DNA of 64,000 nt from Rhodobacterales bacterium HKCCE2091 (GTDB taxonomy: Bacteria; Pseudomonadota; Alphaproteobacteria; Rhodobacterales; Rhodobacteraceae). Below are positions 34,078 to 43,104 of the stretch, one piece after another; position 1 is the stretch's first letter, and every line of letters begins with the position of its first letter. The notes below the pieces were generated by a model, which was not told the DNA's origin, searched no databases, and saw only the letters and a program-made list of their open reading frames with translations. The stretch lies in NCBI GenBank assembly GCA_015689685.1, contig WVSL01000002.1, positions 124,001-188,000 of the forward strand, read 5' to 3'. The position numbers were made by a program, and so were the translations under genes.

Positions 34078-34653
34078 ATGACCACCGCAATCCTCGAAAA
34101 ACCCGCCAAGCAGGCCATGAACGGCGTCGACGTTCCCACGCTCCTGGGCACCATCGGCTTCGTCGGCGAGAACCCGGCCGCGGCCGAGTTCCAGTTCCGC
34201 GCCCGCGGCGAATGGGTCGACGGCACCTTCAGCCGCGCCACCGTGAACGGCTACTTCGGTGCCGGCGGCGAACAGGGCCGCGACACCGACTTTGTGGTCG
34301 AGGCCGACCACCCGGCCGTGCTCTGCGGCGGCGACCGCGGCATGACCCCGCCCGAGATGCTGCTGTCGGCGCTCGCCGCCTGCATCACCGCCGGCATCGG
34401 CAACATCGCCTCGGCCCGGCAGATCCGCCTGACCTCGGTCCGAACCAGCGTCGAGGGCGACATCAACCTGCTCGGGATGCTCGGCCTGAACGACCAGGTG
34501 CGGAACGGCTACGGCGCGATCCGCGCCCGCGTCGAGATCGCCGGCGATGCCTCGGCCGAGAAGCTGGCGCAGGTCGTCGAGCAGTCGGTCGCACGCTCCG
34601 CCGTGTTCGACATGCTGAAGAACGGCACCGCCGTTTCCGTCGAGGTCGCCTGA
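34078..34653 (+). CDS. OsmC family protein
   Basis: The 191-residue protein has the OsmC fold: an N-terminal beta part, then the central helix with MTPPEMLLSALAACITAG, which carries the first active-site cysteine. The usual second cysteine (CPV) is replaced by ARSAVFD, so this protein cannot work by the two-cysteine peroxidase mechanism of OsmC/Ohr. AAAGGAGAAA precedes the start. It is 104 bases before the FAD oxidoreductase. A single-cysteine thiol role is inferred. Confidence 0.85.
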   Translation: MTTAILEKPAKQAMNGVDVPTLLGTIGFVGENPAAAEFQFRARGEWVDGTFSRATVNGYFGAGGEQGRDTDFVVEADHPAVLCGGDRGMTPPEMLLSALAACITAGIGNIASARQIRLTSVRTSVEGDINLLGMLGLNDQVRNGYGAIRARVEIAGDASAEKLAQVVEQSVARSAVFDMLKNGTAVSVEVA

Positions 34654-34757
34654 CCCCACCAAGACCGGGCGGAGCCCCTCCCGCTCCGCCCGGATCCCAC
34701 GAAATCCCACAGCGGCAATGCCGCACACCCCCACCCCGCCAGGAAGGAGACTGACCA

Positions 34758-35918
34758 ATGTTCAACAGACGTTACGATGCCGTCGTCGTCGGCGCCCGCT
34801 GCGCCGGGGCCGCCACCGCCATGCTGATGGCGCGGGAGGGGAAATCCGTCCTTCTCGTCGACTGGGCCGAACCCGGAACCGACACGCTGTCCTCGCACTG
34901 CCTGACCCGCGGCGCGACGCGGCAGCTTCACCGTTGGGGCCTGACCGGGGCGCTGATGGCCCGCGGCACGCCCCGGGTGAACCGCTCCACGTTCCATTTC
35001 GGGGATGAAACCCTGCCGGTCGACATCCGCCCGGTCGGTGACGGCCCGGGGATGATGGCGCCGCGACGCTTCGTCCTCGATTCCGTCCTCGTCGAGGCCG
35101 CGGCCGCGTCCGGCGCGACGGTCGCCTTCCACACCGGCTTCCGCGATGTCCTTCGCGACGGGTCCGGCCGCGTCTGCGGAGCCCTCCTCGCCGACGGAAC
35201 CGAGACCGAGATCCGCGTCGCGGCACCGCTGGTGATCGGCGCGGACGGGCTTCGCTCGACCGTCGCGCGGCGGGTCGGCGCGGCCGTCCGGGCCGAGGGT
35301 CGGAACGCGCTCGGCCATGTCTACAGCTATTTCCGCGGCCTGCCGCTGCGGGACAACCACGCCTTCTTCGGGCCGGATGCCGCGGCCTACTCGACCTCCA
35401 CCAATGGCGGCGCGGAATGCGTGATCGCCACCACGACGCCGGGCCGCCTGCGCGACCTGCGGGCGCGGATGGACGACAACGACGTGTTGCGGCACCTCGC
35501 GCACGAGGCCGATCCCGGTTTCGGCCGGATGCTCGACGCCGCCGAGCGGACGGAACCCGTCCGCGTCTTCGCCGGCACGCCCGGTCGCGTCCGCGACTGC
35601 GCCGGGGCCGGTTGGGCGCTGGTCGGCGACGCCGGGTATTTCCGCGACCCTGTCACGGCGCACGGCATCACCGATGCCTTCCGCGACGCGGAGCTCCTGG
35701 CTTCGGCGGCGTGCGTGGGCACCGATGCCGCGCTGGCCGCCTACCAGGCGCAGCGCGACGAGGCCACGGCCGGCATCTGGCAACTGACCGAGCGCATCGC
35801 GGGCTTCGACCTCGGGATGGAGGCGACGAAGGCCGCCTTCCTCGACCTGTCGCAGGCGATGCGCGCGGAACAGGCATGGATGGACGCGCGGTTCGCGGAA
35901 CCGGCGATGGCGGCCTGA
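34758..35918 (+). CDS. FAD-dependent oxidoreductase (PHBH/geranylgeranyl-reductase type fold)
   Basis: The 386-residue flavoprotein has a dinucleotide-binding VVVGARCAGAATAM near residues 9-22, a middle LVIGADGLRSTVAR motif near 155-168, and GDAGYFRDPVTAHGITDA near 285-302, which is the second FAD motif of group A monooxygenases. The substrate is unknown. It is preceded by AGGAAGGAGA. It lies 216 bases before the globin gene, in the same direction, and may supply or consume oxygen-related electrons near that sensor set. Confidence 0.85.
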   Translation: MFNRRYDAVVVGARCAGAATAMLMAREGKSVLLVDWAEPGTDTLSSHCLTRGATRQLHRWGLTGALMARGTPRVNRSTFHFGDETLPVDIRPVGDGPGMMAPRRFVLDSVLVEAAAASGATVAFHTGFRDVLRDGSGRVCGALLADGTETEIRVAAPLVIGADGLRSTVARRVGAAVRAEGRNALGHVYSYFRGLPLRDNHAFFGPDAAAYSTSTNGGAECVIATTTPGRLRDLRARMDDNDVLRHLAHEADPGFGRMLDAAERTEPVRVFAGTPGRVRDCAGAGWALVGDAGYFRDPVTAHGITDAFRDAELLASAACVGTDAALAAYQAQRDEATAGIWQLTERIAGFDLGMEATKAAFLDLSQAMRAEQAWMDARFAEPAMAA

Positions 35919-36134
35919 AATGCTTGAAATGAAGGCCTCGAGCGCGGAGACTGGACCGAAGACGAGGGATCGCCGGCTTCGGTCCGGCACCGCTGCCACG
36001 AAAGGACTCCGCGACACACCCATCGCCCGGCCCGCGCCCGGCGGCGCCCGCCGGACCCGTGTTTCCCGTTCCGCCGGGCCGTTTCTTCGCCGGCACCAGA
36101 TTTCAGCCGACACGCCGTTTCGAAAGGACATGCC

Positions 36135-36503
36135 ATGAGCCAGTCGCTCTACGAGAAGTACGGGGGCTTCGCCACGGTCAGCCGGATCGTCATGCGGCTC
36201 TACGACCGGATCCTCGACGACGACGATCTCGGGCCGTTCTTTGACGACATCGACATGCCGAAGATGATCGACCACCAGACGAAGTTCGTGGCCTCGCTGA
36301 TGGGCGGTCCGGCCTCGTTCACCGACGCCCACCTGACCGGGGCGCACCGGGGGCTCGCGATCACCGACGCGCATTTCGACCGTCTCGGCGTGCTGGTGTC
36401 GGACTCGCTCGGGGAATTCGGCGTCGCGCCGGAGGATGCCGACGCGATCCTCGTCCAGATCGAGGCACGGCGCCCGATGATCGTGAAGGCGCCCGCCGCA
36501 TGA
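36135..36503 (+). CDS. Group I truncated hemoglobin
   Basis: The 122-residue protein matches TrHb1 globins: an N-terminal SLYEKYGG, then MGGPASFT, and the proximal heme ligand His71 in GAHRGLAIT. His47 stands in the E-helix region (DHQTKFV). It should bind O2, NO or CO in the cytoplasm. It overlaps the cyclase-like gene by four bases (ATGA at 36500), which couples their translation and suggests the globin reports gas binding to the downstream signalling proteins. Confidence 0.9.
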   Translation: MSQSLYEKYGGFATVSRIVMRLYDRILDDDDLGPFFDDIDMPKMIDHQTKFVASLMGGPASFTDAHLTGAHRGLAITDAHFDRLGVLVSDSLGEFGVAPEDADAILVQIEARRPMIVKAPAA

Positions 36504-37468
36504 TCGAGGCGATCAACGAACAGCTCCTGCGTGCCATCGGCGTCGGCGTCGCGCTGGTCGATATCGGCAACGGGTCGCTGCGTTTCGCCAACGACACGTT
36601 CGTCGAGTGGTTCGACCGGCCCGACGACCCAGCATCGCCGCTGGCGCTCGGCACGCTCGACCTGCGCGCGGCGCTCGACAAGCTCGACCGGGACGGCCGC
36701 CACACGGTCGAGCTGACCTTCAAGCTCGGCCGCCGCACGATGACCGTGGCGATCGAGTTCAACAAGGCGCTGGAGCGCGAGAACCTCGCCGTCCTCGTGT
36801 GCCAGAACATCAGCCGGATCAAGGAGCTGGAGTCGATGATCGATTCCTACGCCATGATGGTCGAGCGGAACACGCTGGAGATCCGGCGCGAGAAGGAGCA
36901 GGTCGAAAAGCTGCTGCTGAACCTGATGCCCCGGACCGCCTACGAGGAGTTCAAGTCCTTCGGCGTGGTGGAGCCGCGCCTGTTCGAGGACGTCTCGGTC
37001 CTGTCCGCGGATTTCGAGGGCTTCGGAGAGATGCTGACGGCGCACGACCCCGCGCTGATCGTGTCGGAACTGAACGACATCTTCACCGCCTTCGACCGGA
37101 TCGGGGAACAGTTCGGCTGCGAGCGCATCCGCACGATGGGCGACAGCTACTTCGCGGTCGCGGGCGTGCCGGACCCGGTCAGCGACCATGCCGCCGCGAT
37201 CGCCGGCACCGCGGAACGGTTCCTGCGCTACATCGAGCGGCGGAACGAGAACCGCACCCTGCCCTGGCGGATCCGCATCGGAGTCGCCAGCGGGCCGGTG
37301 ATCGGGTCGGTCGTGGGGGTGCAGCGCTACGTCTACGACGTGTTCGGCCCGGCGGTCTCGGCGGCGTCCTATATGCGCCAGGCGGCCGGCGCGATGTCGA
37401 TCCGCGCCGACGGCATGACCTCGGGGCTCATCGACGAAGGTGCCGCGCCCGGGGGCGGCGGAAGCTGA
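36500..37468 (+). CDS. PAS-helix-class III cyclase-homology protein, altered active site
   Basis: The 322-residue protein has an N-terminal PAS-like domain (about 1-100), a coiled signalling helix (about 103-145) ending LLLNLMPRTAYEEF, and a class III nucleotide cyclase homology domain (about 160-310). The metal-binding Asp171 (LSADFEGF) and Asp215 (MGDSYF) are kept. In the YDVFGPAVSAASYM region the transition-state Asn is Ser288, the Arg is Tyr291, and the base-selecting position is Pro284. It may be a weak cyclase or a nucleotide-binding signal module. It lies between a globin and a histidine kinase in one operon. Confidence 0.85.
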   Translation: MIEAINEQLLRAIGVGVALVDIGNGSLRFANDTFVEWFDRPDDPASPLALGTLDLRAALDKLDRDGRHTVELTFKLGRRTMTVAIEFNKALERENLAVLVCQNISRIKELESMIDSYAMMVERNTLEIRREKEQVEKLLLNLMPRTAYEEFKSFGVVEPRLFEDVSVLSADFEGFGEMLTAHDPALIVSELNDIFTAFDRIGEQFGCERIRTMGDSYFAVAGVPDPVSDHAAAIAGTAERFLRYIERRNENRTLPWRIRIGVASGPVIGSVVGVQRYVYDVFGPAVSAASYMRQAAGAMSIRADGMTSGLIDEGAAPGGGGS

Positions 37469-38933
37469 GCCGGTGGCCGCGACCCCGACCTTCGAGGAGG
37501 CCATCGGCCTGACCGCCGAACCCATCGCCGTGTTCGACGGCGACGCCCGGCTGCACCTCGCCAACCCGGCATTCGAGACCGCCATGCGGCCGATCGGCGG
37601 CTACCTGTCGCGCGGCACCGCCTGGGCGATGATCCTGTCGGAGGCGGAGCGAAAGGGCCTGCTCGGCGAGGGCGACGCGATGGCCTTGCGGATGATCGAG
37701 GAGCGTTACCTCGACCGACCCGCCGCGCAGCCGGAAGTTCGCGTGACGCGGGCGGACGGGCGGGTGGCGCGTGCGGTTCTCAGCCGGGTCTCGGGCGACG
37801 GTTTCGCGCTCTCGCTCCGCGAGCCGGAGGACCGCGCCGACACGGTCGCGGAGTCGCAGCTCGAAGAGATCATGTCGAAGGTGCTGCAGGCCTGCCCCAC
37901 CTGCCTGACCATGTCGCGCATCGGCGACGGCCGCGTGCTCTACCGGTCGCCCGCGGCGGCGGACCTGCTCGGCAAGGGTTTCAACGGTCTTGCCCATTTC
38001 GCGCACCGCGGCGAACGGGCGGATTTCCTGACCGCGCTTCTGCCTGCCGCGCGGGTCGACGACATGCGGATCACCGCGCGCGACGCGGATGGCGAGACCT
38101 TCCCGGCCTCGATCTCCGCCCGGCTGATCGACTATCGCGGCGAGGACGTGATCGTGGCCAGCATCGACGACCTGTCCGACCGGCTGGCCGCCGACGCCGA
38201 GATCGAGCGACAGAAGAAGCGCCTGTTCCTCCTGGAAAAGATGTCCGCGCTCGGCGAGGTGCTGTCGGGCATCGCGCACGAGTTGAACAACCCGCTGTCT
38301 GTGGTTGTCGGCAACGCGCACCTCCTCCTGGAAGAAGAAATCGACGACGGCCTGCGCCCTCGGATCGAGAAGATCACCGCCGCCGCCGAGCGTTGTGTCG
38401 GGATCGTTCGGGCGTTCCTGTCGATGGCCCGCGAACGCCCGCTGGACCTGGAGACGCGATCCGCCGCCGACCTGCTCGGGTCGGCCGCCGACGCCTTCGG
38501 CGCGAGCGACCGCTCGGACGGGGTGGACCTGTCGATCTCCGTCGCGAGCGGCCTGCCCGACCTGCTGGTGGACGAGATCCAGGTCGTGCAGGTCTTCGTC
38601 AACATCCTGTCGAACGCCGCCCAGGCGATGGCCGAGGCCGGGACCGGCCGGCGTATCGCGGCGACGGCGGAGCCGGCGCCGTCGGGCGTGCGGTTCCGGA
38701 TCGCCGATGACGGGCCGGGCGTGCCCGAGGACATCCGCGACCGCATCTTCGACCCGTTCTTCACCACCAAGGATCCCGGCGAGGGCACCGGCATCGGTCT
38801 CGCGCTTTGCCACCGGATCATCGCGGCGCATGGCGGGTCGATGGAACTGGAACCGCCGGGCCGCGCGACCGGGGCGAGCTTCGTCGTCGACCTGCCCTGC
38901 GTCCCCGGCGGCGGGGACCCGGCCGGGGCCTAG
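37440..38933 (+). CDS. PAS sensor histidine kinase
   Basis: The protein is 497 residues if the GTG at 37440 is used, overlapping the cyclase-like gene by 29 bases. A GTG at 37473 with GGCGGAAG ahead of it is an alternative. It has two PAS-like domains (about 20-125 and 140-250), HisKA with His280 ([10 protein letters not shown]), and HATPase with DDGPGVP and GTGIGLAL. No receiver domain or response regulator gene is adjacent, so it is an orphan kinase; the similar hybrid kinase at 29183 has one. Its stop shares CTAG with the convergent LysR gene. Confidence 0.88.
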   Translation: MPRPGAAEAEPVAATPTFEEAIGLTAEPIAVFDGDARLHLANPAFETAMRPIGGYLSRGTAWAMILSEAERKGLLGEGDAMALRMIEERYLDRPAAQPEVRVTRADGRVARAVLSRVSGDGFALSLREPEDRADTVAESQLEEIMSKVLQACPTCLTMSRIGDGRVLYRSPAAADLLGKGFNGLAHFAHRGERADFLTALLPAARVDDMRITARDADGETFPASISARLIDYRGEDVIVASIDDLSDRLAADAEIERQKKRLFLLEKMSALGEVLSGIAHELNNPLSVVVGNAHLLLEEEIDDGLRPRIEKITAAAERCVGIVRAFLSMARERPLDLETRSAADLLGSAADAFGASDRSDGVDLSISVASGLPDLLVDEIQVVQVFVNILSNAAQAMAEAGTGRRIAATAEPAPSGVRFRIADDGPGVPEDIRDRIFDPFFTTKDPGEGTGIGLALCHRIIAAHGGSMELEPPGRATGASFVVDLPCVPGGGDPAGA

Positions 38934-39847
38934 CCCGGCATCTGCCGCAACTCCGCCTTCAGCCACCGCGTCAGGTCGGCCATTCCCGCCGTCCGCGCCC
39001 GGTCTGGCGAGGTCACGAGCCAGTAGGCCGCGCGAACCTTCACCGGCTCCCCCACCGGCCGCAGCAGGCCGCGCGCAATGTCGTCCTCGATCAGGAGCGT
39101 CCGGCCGAGGGCGACGCCCGCCCCCGCGATGGCCGCCTGCAGCATGAGGTCGGCGCGGTCGAAACGGCGGATCGGCCGGTCGGCTTGCGGGCGGCCGAGG
39201 AGGTCGTAGTAGTCGGCCCAGGTCGTGCCGGTCCGGTGCCGTTCCGCCCCGGCATCGCCCAAAAGCGCCACCCGCGGGTTCGACAGCGGATCGAGGTCGG
39301 GCAACTTCGCGAGCGGATGGCTGGTGCCGATCACCGGTTGCAGGACGCACCCGCAGAGCCGGGTGGCGTGATCGCCCGGATAGGGACCGGCACCGAACCG
39401 GAACCCGGCATCGACCTCGCCGCCGTCGAAGGTCGCGAGCCCTTCCTTCACGTCGAAGGACAAGTCCAGCCCCGCGGCCTCCGCGGCGGACAGCCGCGGC
39501 AGGAGCCACTTCATCGCCAGCGAGGAATGGACCGACAGGCGGATCGACCGGGCGCTGCCGAGATCCCGCACCGCATCGACGGCGTCGGCGATGTCGGCCA
39601 GCGATCGGCTGGCGGCGGCGCACAGGATCGACCCCGCCCGCGTCGGCGTCACCCGCCGGGTGGTCCGGCTGAAGAGCGCCACGCCCAGGTCGGCTTCCAG
39701 CGCGCGGACGCGGTGGCTAATCGAACTCGGATCGAGCCCGAGCGCCCGCGCGGTCGCCGCGAAACTGCCGTGCTCCGCCAGCGCGGACAGGAGCGTGAGC
39801 GAACCCACGACCCGCTCGGACAGGGCGCGGTCGATCTCTTCATTCAT
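38930..39847 (-). CDS. LysR family transcriptional regulator
   Basis: The 305-residue regulator has a winged helix-turn-helix at the N-terminus (LLSALAEHGSFAATARALGLDPSSISHRVRALE in part, residues about 19-51) and a LysR effector domain. The pattern around IRLSVHSSLAMKWLLPRL is like GcvA-type members. It is divergent from the PhzF gene (88 bases between starts) and probably regulates it together with the MBL-fold gene. The stop codons of this gene and the convergent kinase share CTAG. Confidence 0.9.
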   Translation of the reverse strand: MNEEIDRALSERVVGSLTLLSALAEHGSFAATARALGLDPSSISHRVRALEADLGVALFSRTTRRVTPTRAGSILCAAASRSLADIADAVDAVRDLGSARSIRLSVHSSLAMKWLLPRLSAAEAAGLDLSFDVKEGLATFDGGEVDAGFRFGAGPYPGDHATRLCGCVLQPVIGTSHPLAKLPDLDPLSNPRVALLGDAGAERHRTGTTWADYYDLLGRPQADRPIRRFDRADLMLQAAIAGAGVALGRTLLIEDDIARGLLRPVGEPVKVRAAYWLVTSPDRARTAGMADLTRWLKAELRQMPG

Positions 39848-39935
39848 GAATCTGGCTCACCCATTGATGCAGCGGGATCGATGGTTCTGGCGCCTGTCCT
39901 CCCACTAGATATGGCCAGGAAAGAGGACGCCGACG

Positions 39936-40874
39936 ATGACATACCATGAAACCGATACACGAACGAGCCCGCGCGTTCACCTTGTCAGCGCCTTCACCCA
40001 CGACGGCGCGGGGGGCAATCCCGCGGGCGTGGTGCTCGACGCCGACGGGCTCACCGAGTCCGGAATGCAGGCTATCGCCGCCCGCACGGGGCGGTCCGAA
40101 ACGGCCTTCGTCTCCCGCTCCGACATCGCGGCCGCGCGGCTCGACTTCTTCACGCCGAACCGGCGGATCGCCCATTGCGGCCACGCGACCATCGCCGCCT
40201 TCGCGCTGATGAAGGCGCTCGGGCGCATCGGCGACGGGCCCACCGCGAAGGAGACGGTGGACGGGCCGCGGCGGATCCTCGTCAGGGGTGATCTCGTGTT
40301 CATGGAACAGCGCGCGCCCCGCTGCCTCGACGCGGACGACTTGCATGCCGCGGGGATCGTGACGGCCGACATGCTGCACGCGCTCGGCCTCGGGCCCGAC
40401 CAGCTCGACCCGGCGGTGACGCCGCGCATCGTAAATACCGGCAACCGGTTCCTCCTGATCGGCCTTCGCGACCGCGACGATCTCGCCGGTATCGCCCCCG
40501 ACATGGCCGCCGTAGCCGCGATCAGCGATGCTCTGGACCTGGTCGGCATCTATCCCTTCGTCCGCGCGGACCGGGGCGGGGTCGACGCAACCGCCCGCAT
40601 GTTCGGCCCCCACTACGGCATCCCCGAGGAAGCCGCGACCGGCATGGCGGCGGGACCGCTCGCCTGCCTCCTGCACGACGATCTCGGCGTCGCGGGCCCG
40701 CGCATCGTGATCGAACAGGGCCGCTTCATGCCCCGCCCGAGCATCAGCCGCATCACGGTCGATCTCGACCTCCGCGACGGCCGCATCGCCGGCCTGATGG
40801 CCGGTGGCCGGGGCCGTCTGCTCCGGACCCTGCCGGCCGACCCCATCCCCTCTGCAAGAAAGGACGCAGAATGA
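39936..40874 (+). CDS. PhzF family isomerase/epimerase-like protein
   Basis: The 312-residue protein has the PhzF/DapF double fold with GGNPAGVV near residues 26-33, catalytic-type Glu55 (RSETAFV), FFTPNRRIAHCGHATIA and a FGPHYGIPEEAATGMAAG block in the second half. Family members isomerise or epimerise small acids, but the substrate here is unknown. GAAAGAGGA precedes the start. It overlaps the MBL-fold gene by four bases, and the divergent LysR is the likely regulator. Confidence 0.88.
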   Translation: MTYHETDTRTSPRVHLVSAFTHDGAGGNPAGVVLDADGLTESGMQAIAARTGRSETAFVSRSDIAAARLDFFTPNRRIAHCGHATIAAFALMKALGRIGDGPTAKETVDGPRRILVRGDLVFMEQRAPRCLDADDLHAAGIVTADMLHALGLGPDQLDPAVTPRIVNTGNRFLLIGLRDRDDLAGIAPDMAAVAAISDALDLVGIYPFVRADRGGVDATARMFGPHYGIPEEAATGMAAGPLACLLHDDLGVAGPRIVIEQGRFMPRPSISRITVDLDLRDGRIAGLMAGGRGRLLRTLPADPIPSARKDAE

Positions 40875-41677
40875 TACCCGTCGAAGCCCCCCGCCAACTC
40901 GGCGCCGAGACCGTCATCGGCGACTGGACGGCCCTGCCCGCGTGGCTGCCCGTTCCGGGCCTCGGTGCGCTGGCCGCCAATGCCTTCCTCCTGCGCGGGC
41001 GCGAACCGATGCTGGTGGATACCGGACTAGCCGCGCTGTCCGACGCCTTCGTCGACACCCTGGCCGCCGCGATCGACCCCGGCGACCTGCGCTGGATCTG
41101 GCTGAGCCACACCGATGCCGACCATATCGGCAACCTCGACCGCATCCTCGCGCTCGCACCTCATGCACGGGTGGTCACGAACTTCCTCGGCGCGGCCAAG
41201 ATGGGCCTGCTCGGCGTCGGCGATTCGGAGCGGCTGAGGCTCCTGGAGCCGGGCGAGCGGTTCGAGGTCGGCGGCCGCGTCCTGCACCAGGTCCGCCCGC
41301 CCTATTACGACGCGCCCGAGACGATGGGGTTCTTCGACCCCGCCGACCGGGTCCTGTTCGCCGCCGACGCCTTCGGCACACTCTTGCCCGGCGAGGCGCG
41401 GACCATCGACGAGGTTCCGGTCGACACCCTGCGCGAGGGCCTCGTTGCCTGGTCGAGCGTCGACGCCCCGTGGCTGGCGCAGGTCGAGGCCGGGGTGCTC
41501 GGCGGGATGCTCGACGCGCTCGACCGCCTCGCGCCCGCCCGCGTCCTGTCCGGACACATGCCGATCGCCGGATCCGTCGTGCCGCTGACCGACGCCGTCC
41601 GCAGCGCCTACGGCCGCGGCACGACCGCCGCCGTCACCCCCGAAACCGCAGCCCAGGTCGAGGCGATCCTCGCCTGA
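40871..41677 (+). CDS. Metallo-beta-lactamase fold hydrolase
   Basis: The 268-residue protein has the MBL motif HTDADHIG (His80, Asp82, Asp84, His85), a later GxxH-equivalent in SGHMPIAG, and a metal-bridging Asp in FAADAFG. The sequence is like the lactamase domain of flavodiiron proteins, but there is no flavodoxin domain. It is likely a zinc or di-iron hydrolase or oxidoreductase. ATGA overlap with the PhzF gene indicates co-expression. Confidence 0.85.
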   Translation: MIPVEAPRQLGAETVIGDWTALPAWLPVPGLGALAANAFLLRGREPMLVDTGLAALSDAFVDTLAAAIDPGDLRWIWLSHTDADHIGNLDRILALAPHARVVTNFLGAAKMGLLGVGDSERLRLLEPGERFEVGGRVLHQVRPPYYDAPETMGFFDPADRVLFAADAFGTLLPGEARTIDEVPVDTLREGLVAWSSVDAPWLAQVEAGVLGGMLDALDRLAPARVLSGHMPIAGSVVPLTDAVRSAYGRGTTAAVTPETAAQVEAILA

Positions 41678-41704
41678 CCCCGAACCGAAGACAGGAGACC
41701 GAAA

Positions 41705-41953
41705 ATGACACATGCCTGCGACCACGAGGGCCTTCCGGCCCGAACGCCCCTCCCCCGCATCGGCCACGCGCTCACGCGCGCCGTCCTGCGCATCGCCGCC
41801 CGGCATCGCCTCGGCCGCGACATCGCCCTGCTCCAGTCGATGAGCGACCATCACCTGCGCGATATCGGCCTGACCCGGGACGGCATCCGCGACGCTGTGG
41901 CGCCGGAGGGCATGGACCCGCTGGACGCCTTCGGCGGGCGGGGCCGCGGGTGA
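41705..41953 (+). CDS. DUF1127 family small protein (second copy)
   Basis: The 82-residue protein has a DUF1127 C-terminal core, LLQSMSDHHLRDIGLTRDGI, after a basic helical N-terminus. It is 27 bases after the MBL-fold gene, with ACAGGAGACC ahead of its start, so it ends that operon. It differs from the 31663 copy in length and N-terminus. Confidence 0.8.
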   Translation: MTHACDHEGLPARTPLPRIGHALTRAVLRIAARHRLGRDIALLQSMSDHHLRDIGLTRDGIRDAVAPEGMDPLDAFGGRGRG

Positions 41954-42049
41954 CTTCCGCGCCGGCAACGGGGCCGCGGCCGCAACCGCCGCGGTCCGGC
42001 CCCGCGCGCTGCCGGGGCTGCGATGCCCCCTCCTGCCCCCGCGCGGCGG

Positions 42050-43051
42050 TCAGCCCTTGCGGAAGATCGGCGCGGGCATGGGCCGAAGCACTTCCCCCGC
42101 CCGTTCGAAGTACCGCGACACTTGCGGATGCGCGCGCGCCTCGTCCATGCCAAGGACCGGCGTGACGCAGGCATCGACGCCGTCGAAGGCAGCCTCCCAG
42201 TCCGGGCGGGTCCGGTCCGCGAACCGCCCGGCGACCTCTGCGATCTGCGCGGGCCAGTCCGCCCGGTCCCACTGCCGGTCCGCCATCGCCGCGTCGAGGC
42301 CGAGAACGTCGAGCGCGGCGCGCCAGAACTGCGGCTCCACCGCCGCGACGGCCATCCAGCCGCCATCGTCGCAATCGTAGACCCGGTAGAACGGCGACCC
42401 GCCGTCGAGCGGGTTGCTCTCGCGTTCGGGCGTCCAGCCGCCGTCCGCCATCCGCCCGTGGACGAAGGTCGCGAGGTGGCTGGTGCCGTGGACCATCGCC
42501 GCGTCCACCACCGTTCCGCGCCCCGTCCGCCGGGCCTCGAGCAGGGCCGCGACTACACCGAGCGCGAGGTACATCCCCCCGCCGCCGAAATCCGCGACGA
42601 GGTTCAGGGGCGGCGACGGCGCCCGGTCGCGCGGCCCCATCAGCGACAGGAGCCCGGTCATCGCGAGGAAATTCAGGTCGTGCCCGGCAAGACCCGCCAT
42701 CGGCCCCTCCTGCCCCCACCCCGTCATCCGACCGTAGACGAGGCGCGGGTTCTCTGACAGCGCCCGGTCCGGTCCGAGGCCCAGGGCCTCCATCTTGCCA
42801 GGCCGGAAGCCTTCGATAAGGACATCGGCCTCGCGGATCAGTTCCACCGCGGCCGCTACGCCCGCGTCGGACTTTAGGTCCAGCACCACGGTTTCACGGT
42901 TCCGGTCGAGCCACGGCGACTCGGATCGCGGTGCCTTGCGGGCCACGCGGATCACTCGCGCGCCCATGTCGGCCAGGCACATTGCTGCGAACGGTGCGGG
43001 GCCAAGTCCTTCGAATTCCACCACGATCACGTCGCTGAGGGGGCTGGTCAA
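42050..43051 (-). CDS. CaiB/BaiF CoA-transferase family, alpha-methylacyl-CoA racemase type
   Basis: The 333-residue protein has the racemase catalytic pair of this family: His124 (GHDLNF) and Asp154 (NLVADFGGGGM), matching the His/Asp pair of mycobacterial MCR. This points to epimerisation at the alpha-methyl carbon of an acyl-CoA more than CoA transfer. It is divergent from the DUF35 gene across a 53-base gap that holds a palindromic operator. It would prepare a branched acyl-CoA for the degradation enzymes encoded nearby. Confidence 0.87.
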   Translation of the reverse strand: MTSPLSDVIVVEFEGLGPAPFAAMCLADMGARVIRVARKAPRSESPWLDRNRETVVLDLKSDAGVAAAVELIREADVLIEGFRPGKMEALGLGPDRALSENPRLVYGRMTGWGQEGPMAGLAGHDLNFLAMTGLLSLMGPRDRAPSPPLNLVADFGGGGMYLALGVVAALLEARRTGRGTVVDAAMVHGTSHLATFVHGRMADGGWTPERESNPLDGGSPFYRVYDCDDGGWMAVAAVEPQFWRAALDVLGLDAAMADRQWDRADWPAQIAEVAGRFADRTRPDWEAAFDGVDACVTPVLGMDEARAHPQVSRYFERAGEVLRPMPAPIFRKG

Positions 43052-43067
43052 ATCGGTTTCCTTCCCA

Positions 43068-43096
43068 TTGCACTAATGGTCAGTCCATTATATACA
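43068..43096 (+). promoter_or_regulatory. Sigma-70-like promoter with operator in the spacer
   Basis: TTGCAC (43068-43073) and TATACA (43091-43096) are separated by 17 bases. The palindrome 43075-43089 fills the spacer. Transcription would start around 43103-43105, at or next to the ATG of the DUF35 gene, which has no Shine-Dalgarno sequence; the mRNA may be leaderless. Confidence 0.55.
43075..43089. promoter_or_regulatory. Palindromic operator AATGG-N5-CCATT
   Basis: AATGG-TCAGT-CCATT is a perfect 15-bp inverted repeat between the divergent racemase and DUF35 genes. The same palindrome occurs at 53033 and 58410, with variants at 53882 and 59210, next to two FadR-type GntR genes. Confidence 0.6.
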
Positions 43097-43104
43097 TTTG
43101 CTCG

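Noticed and set aside
37501-37600. A complete two-component pair for the kinase at 37440
   Set aside because: The gene next to it is a LysR regulator on the opposite strand; no receiver-domain gene is adjacent.
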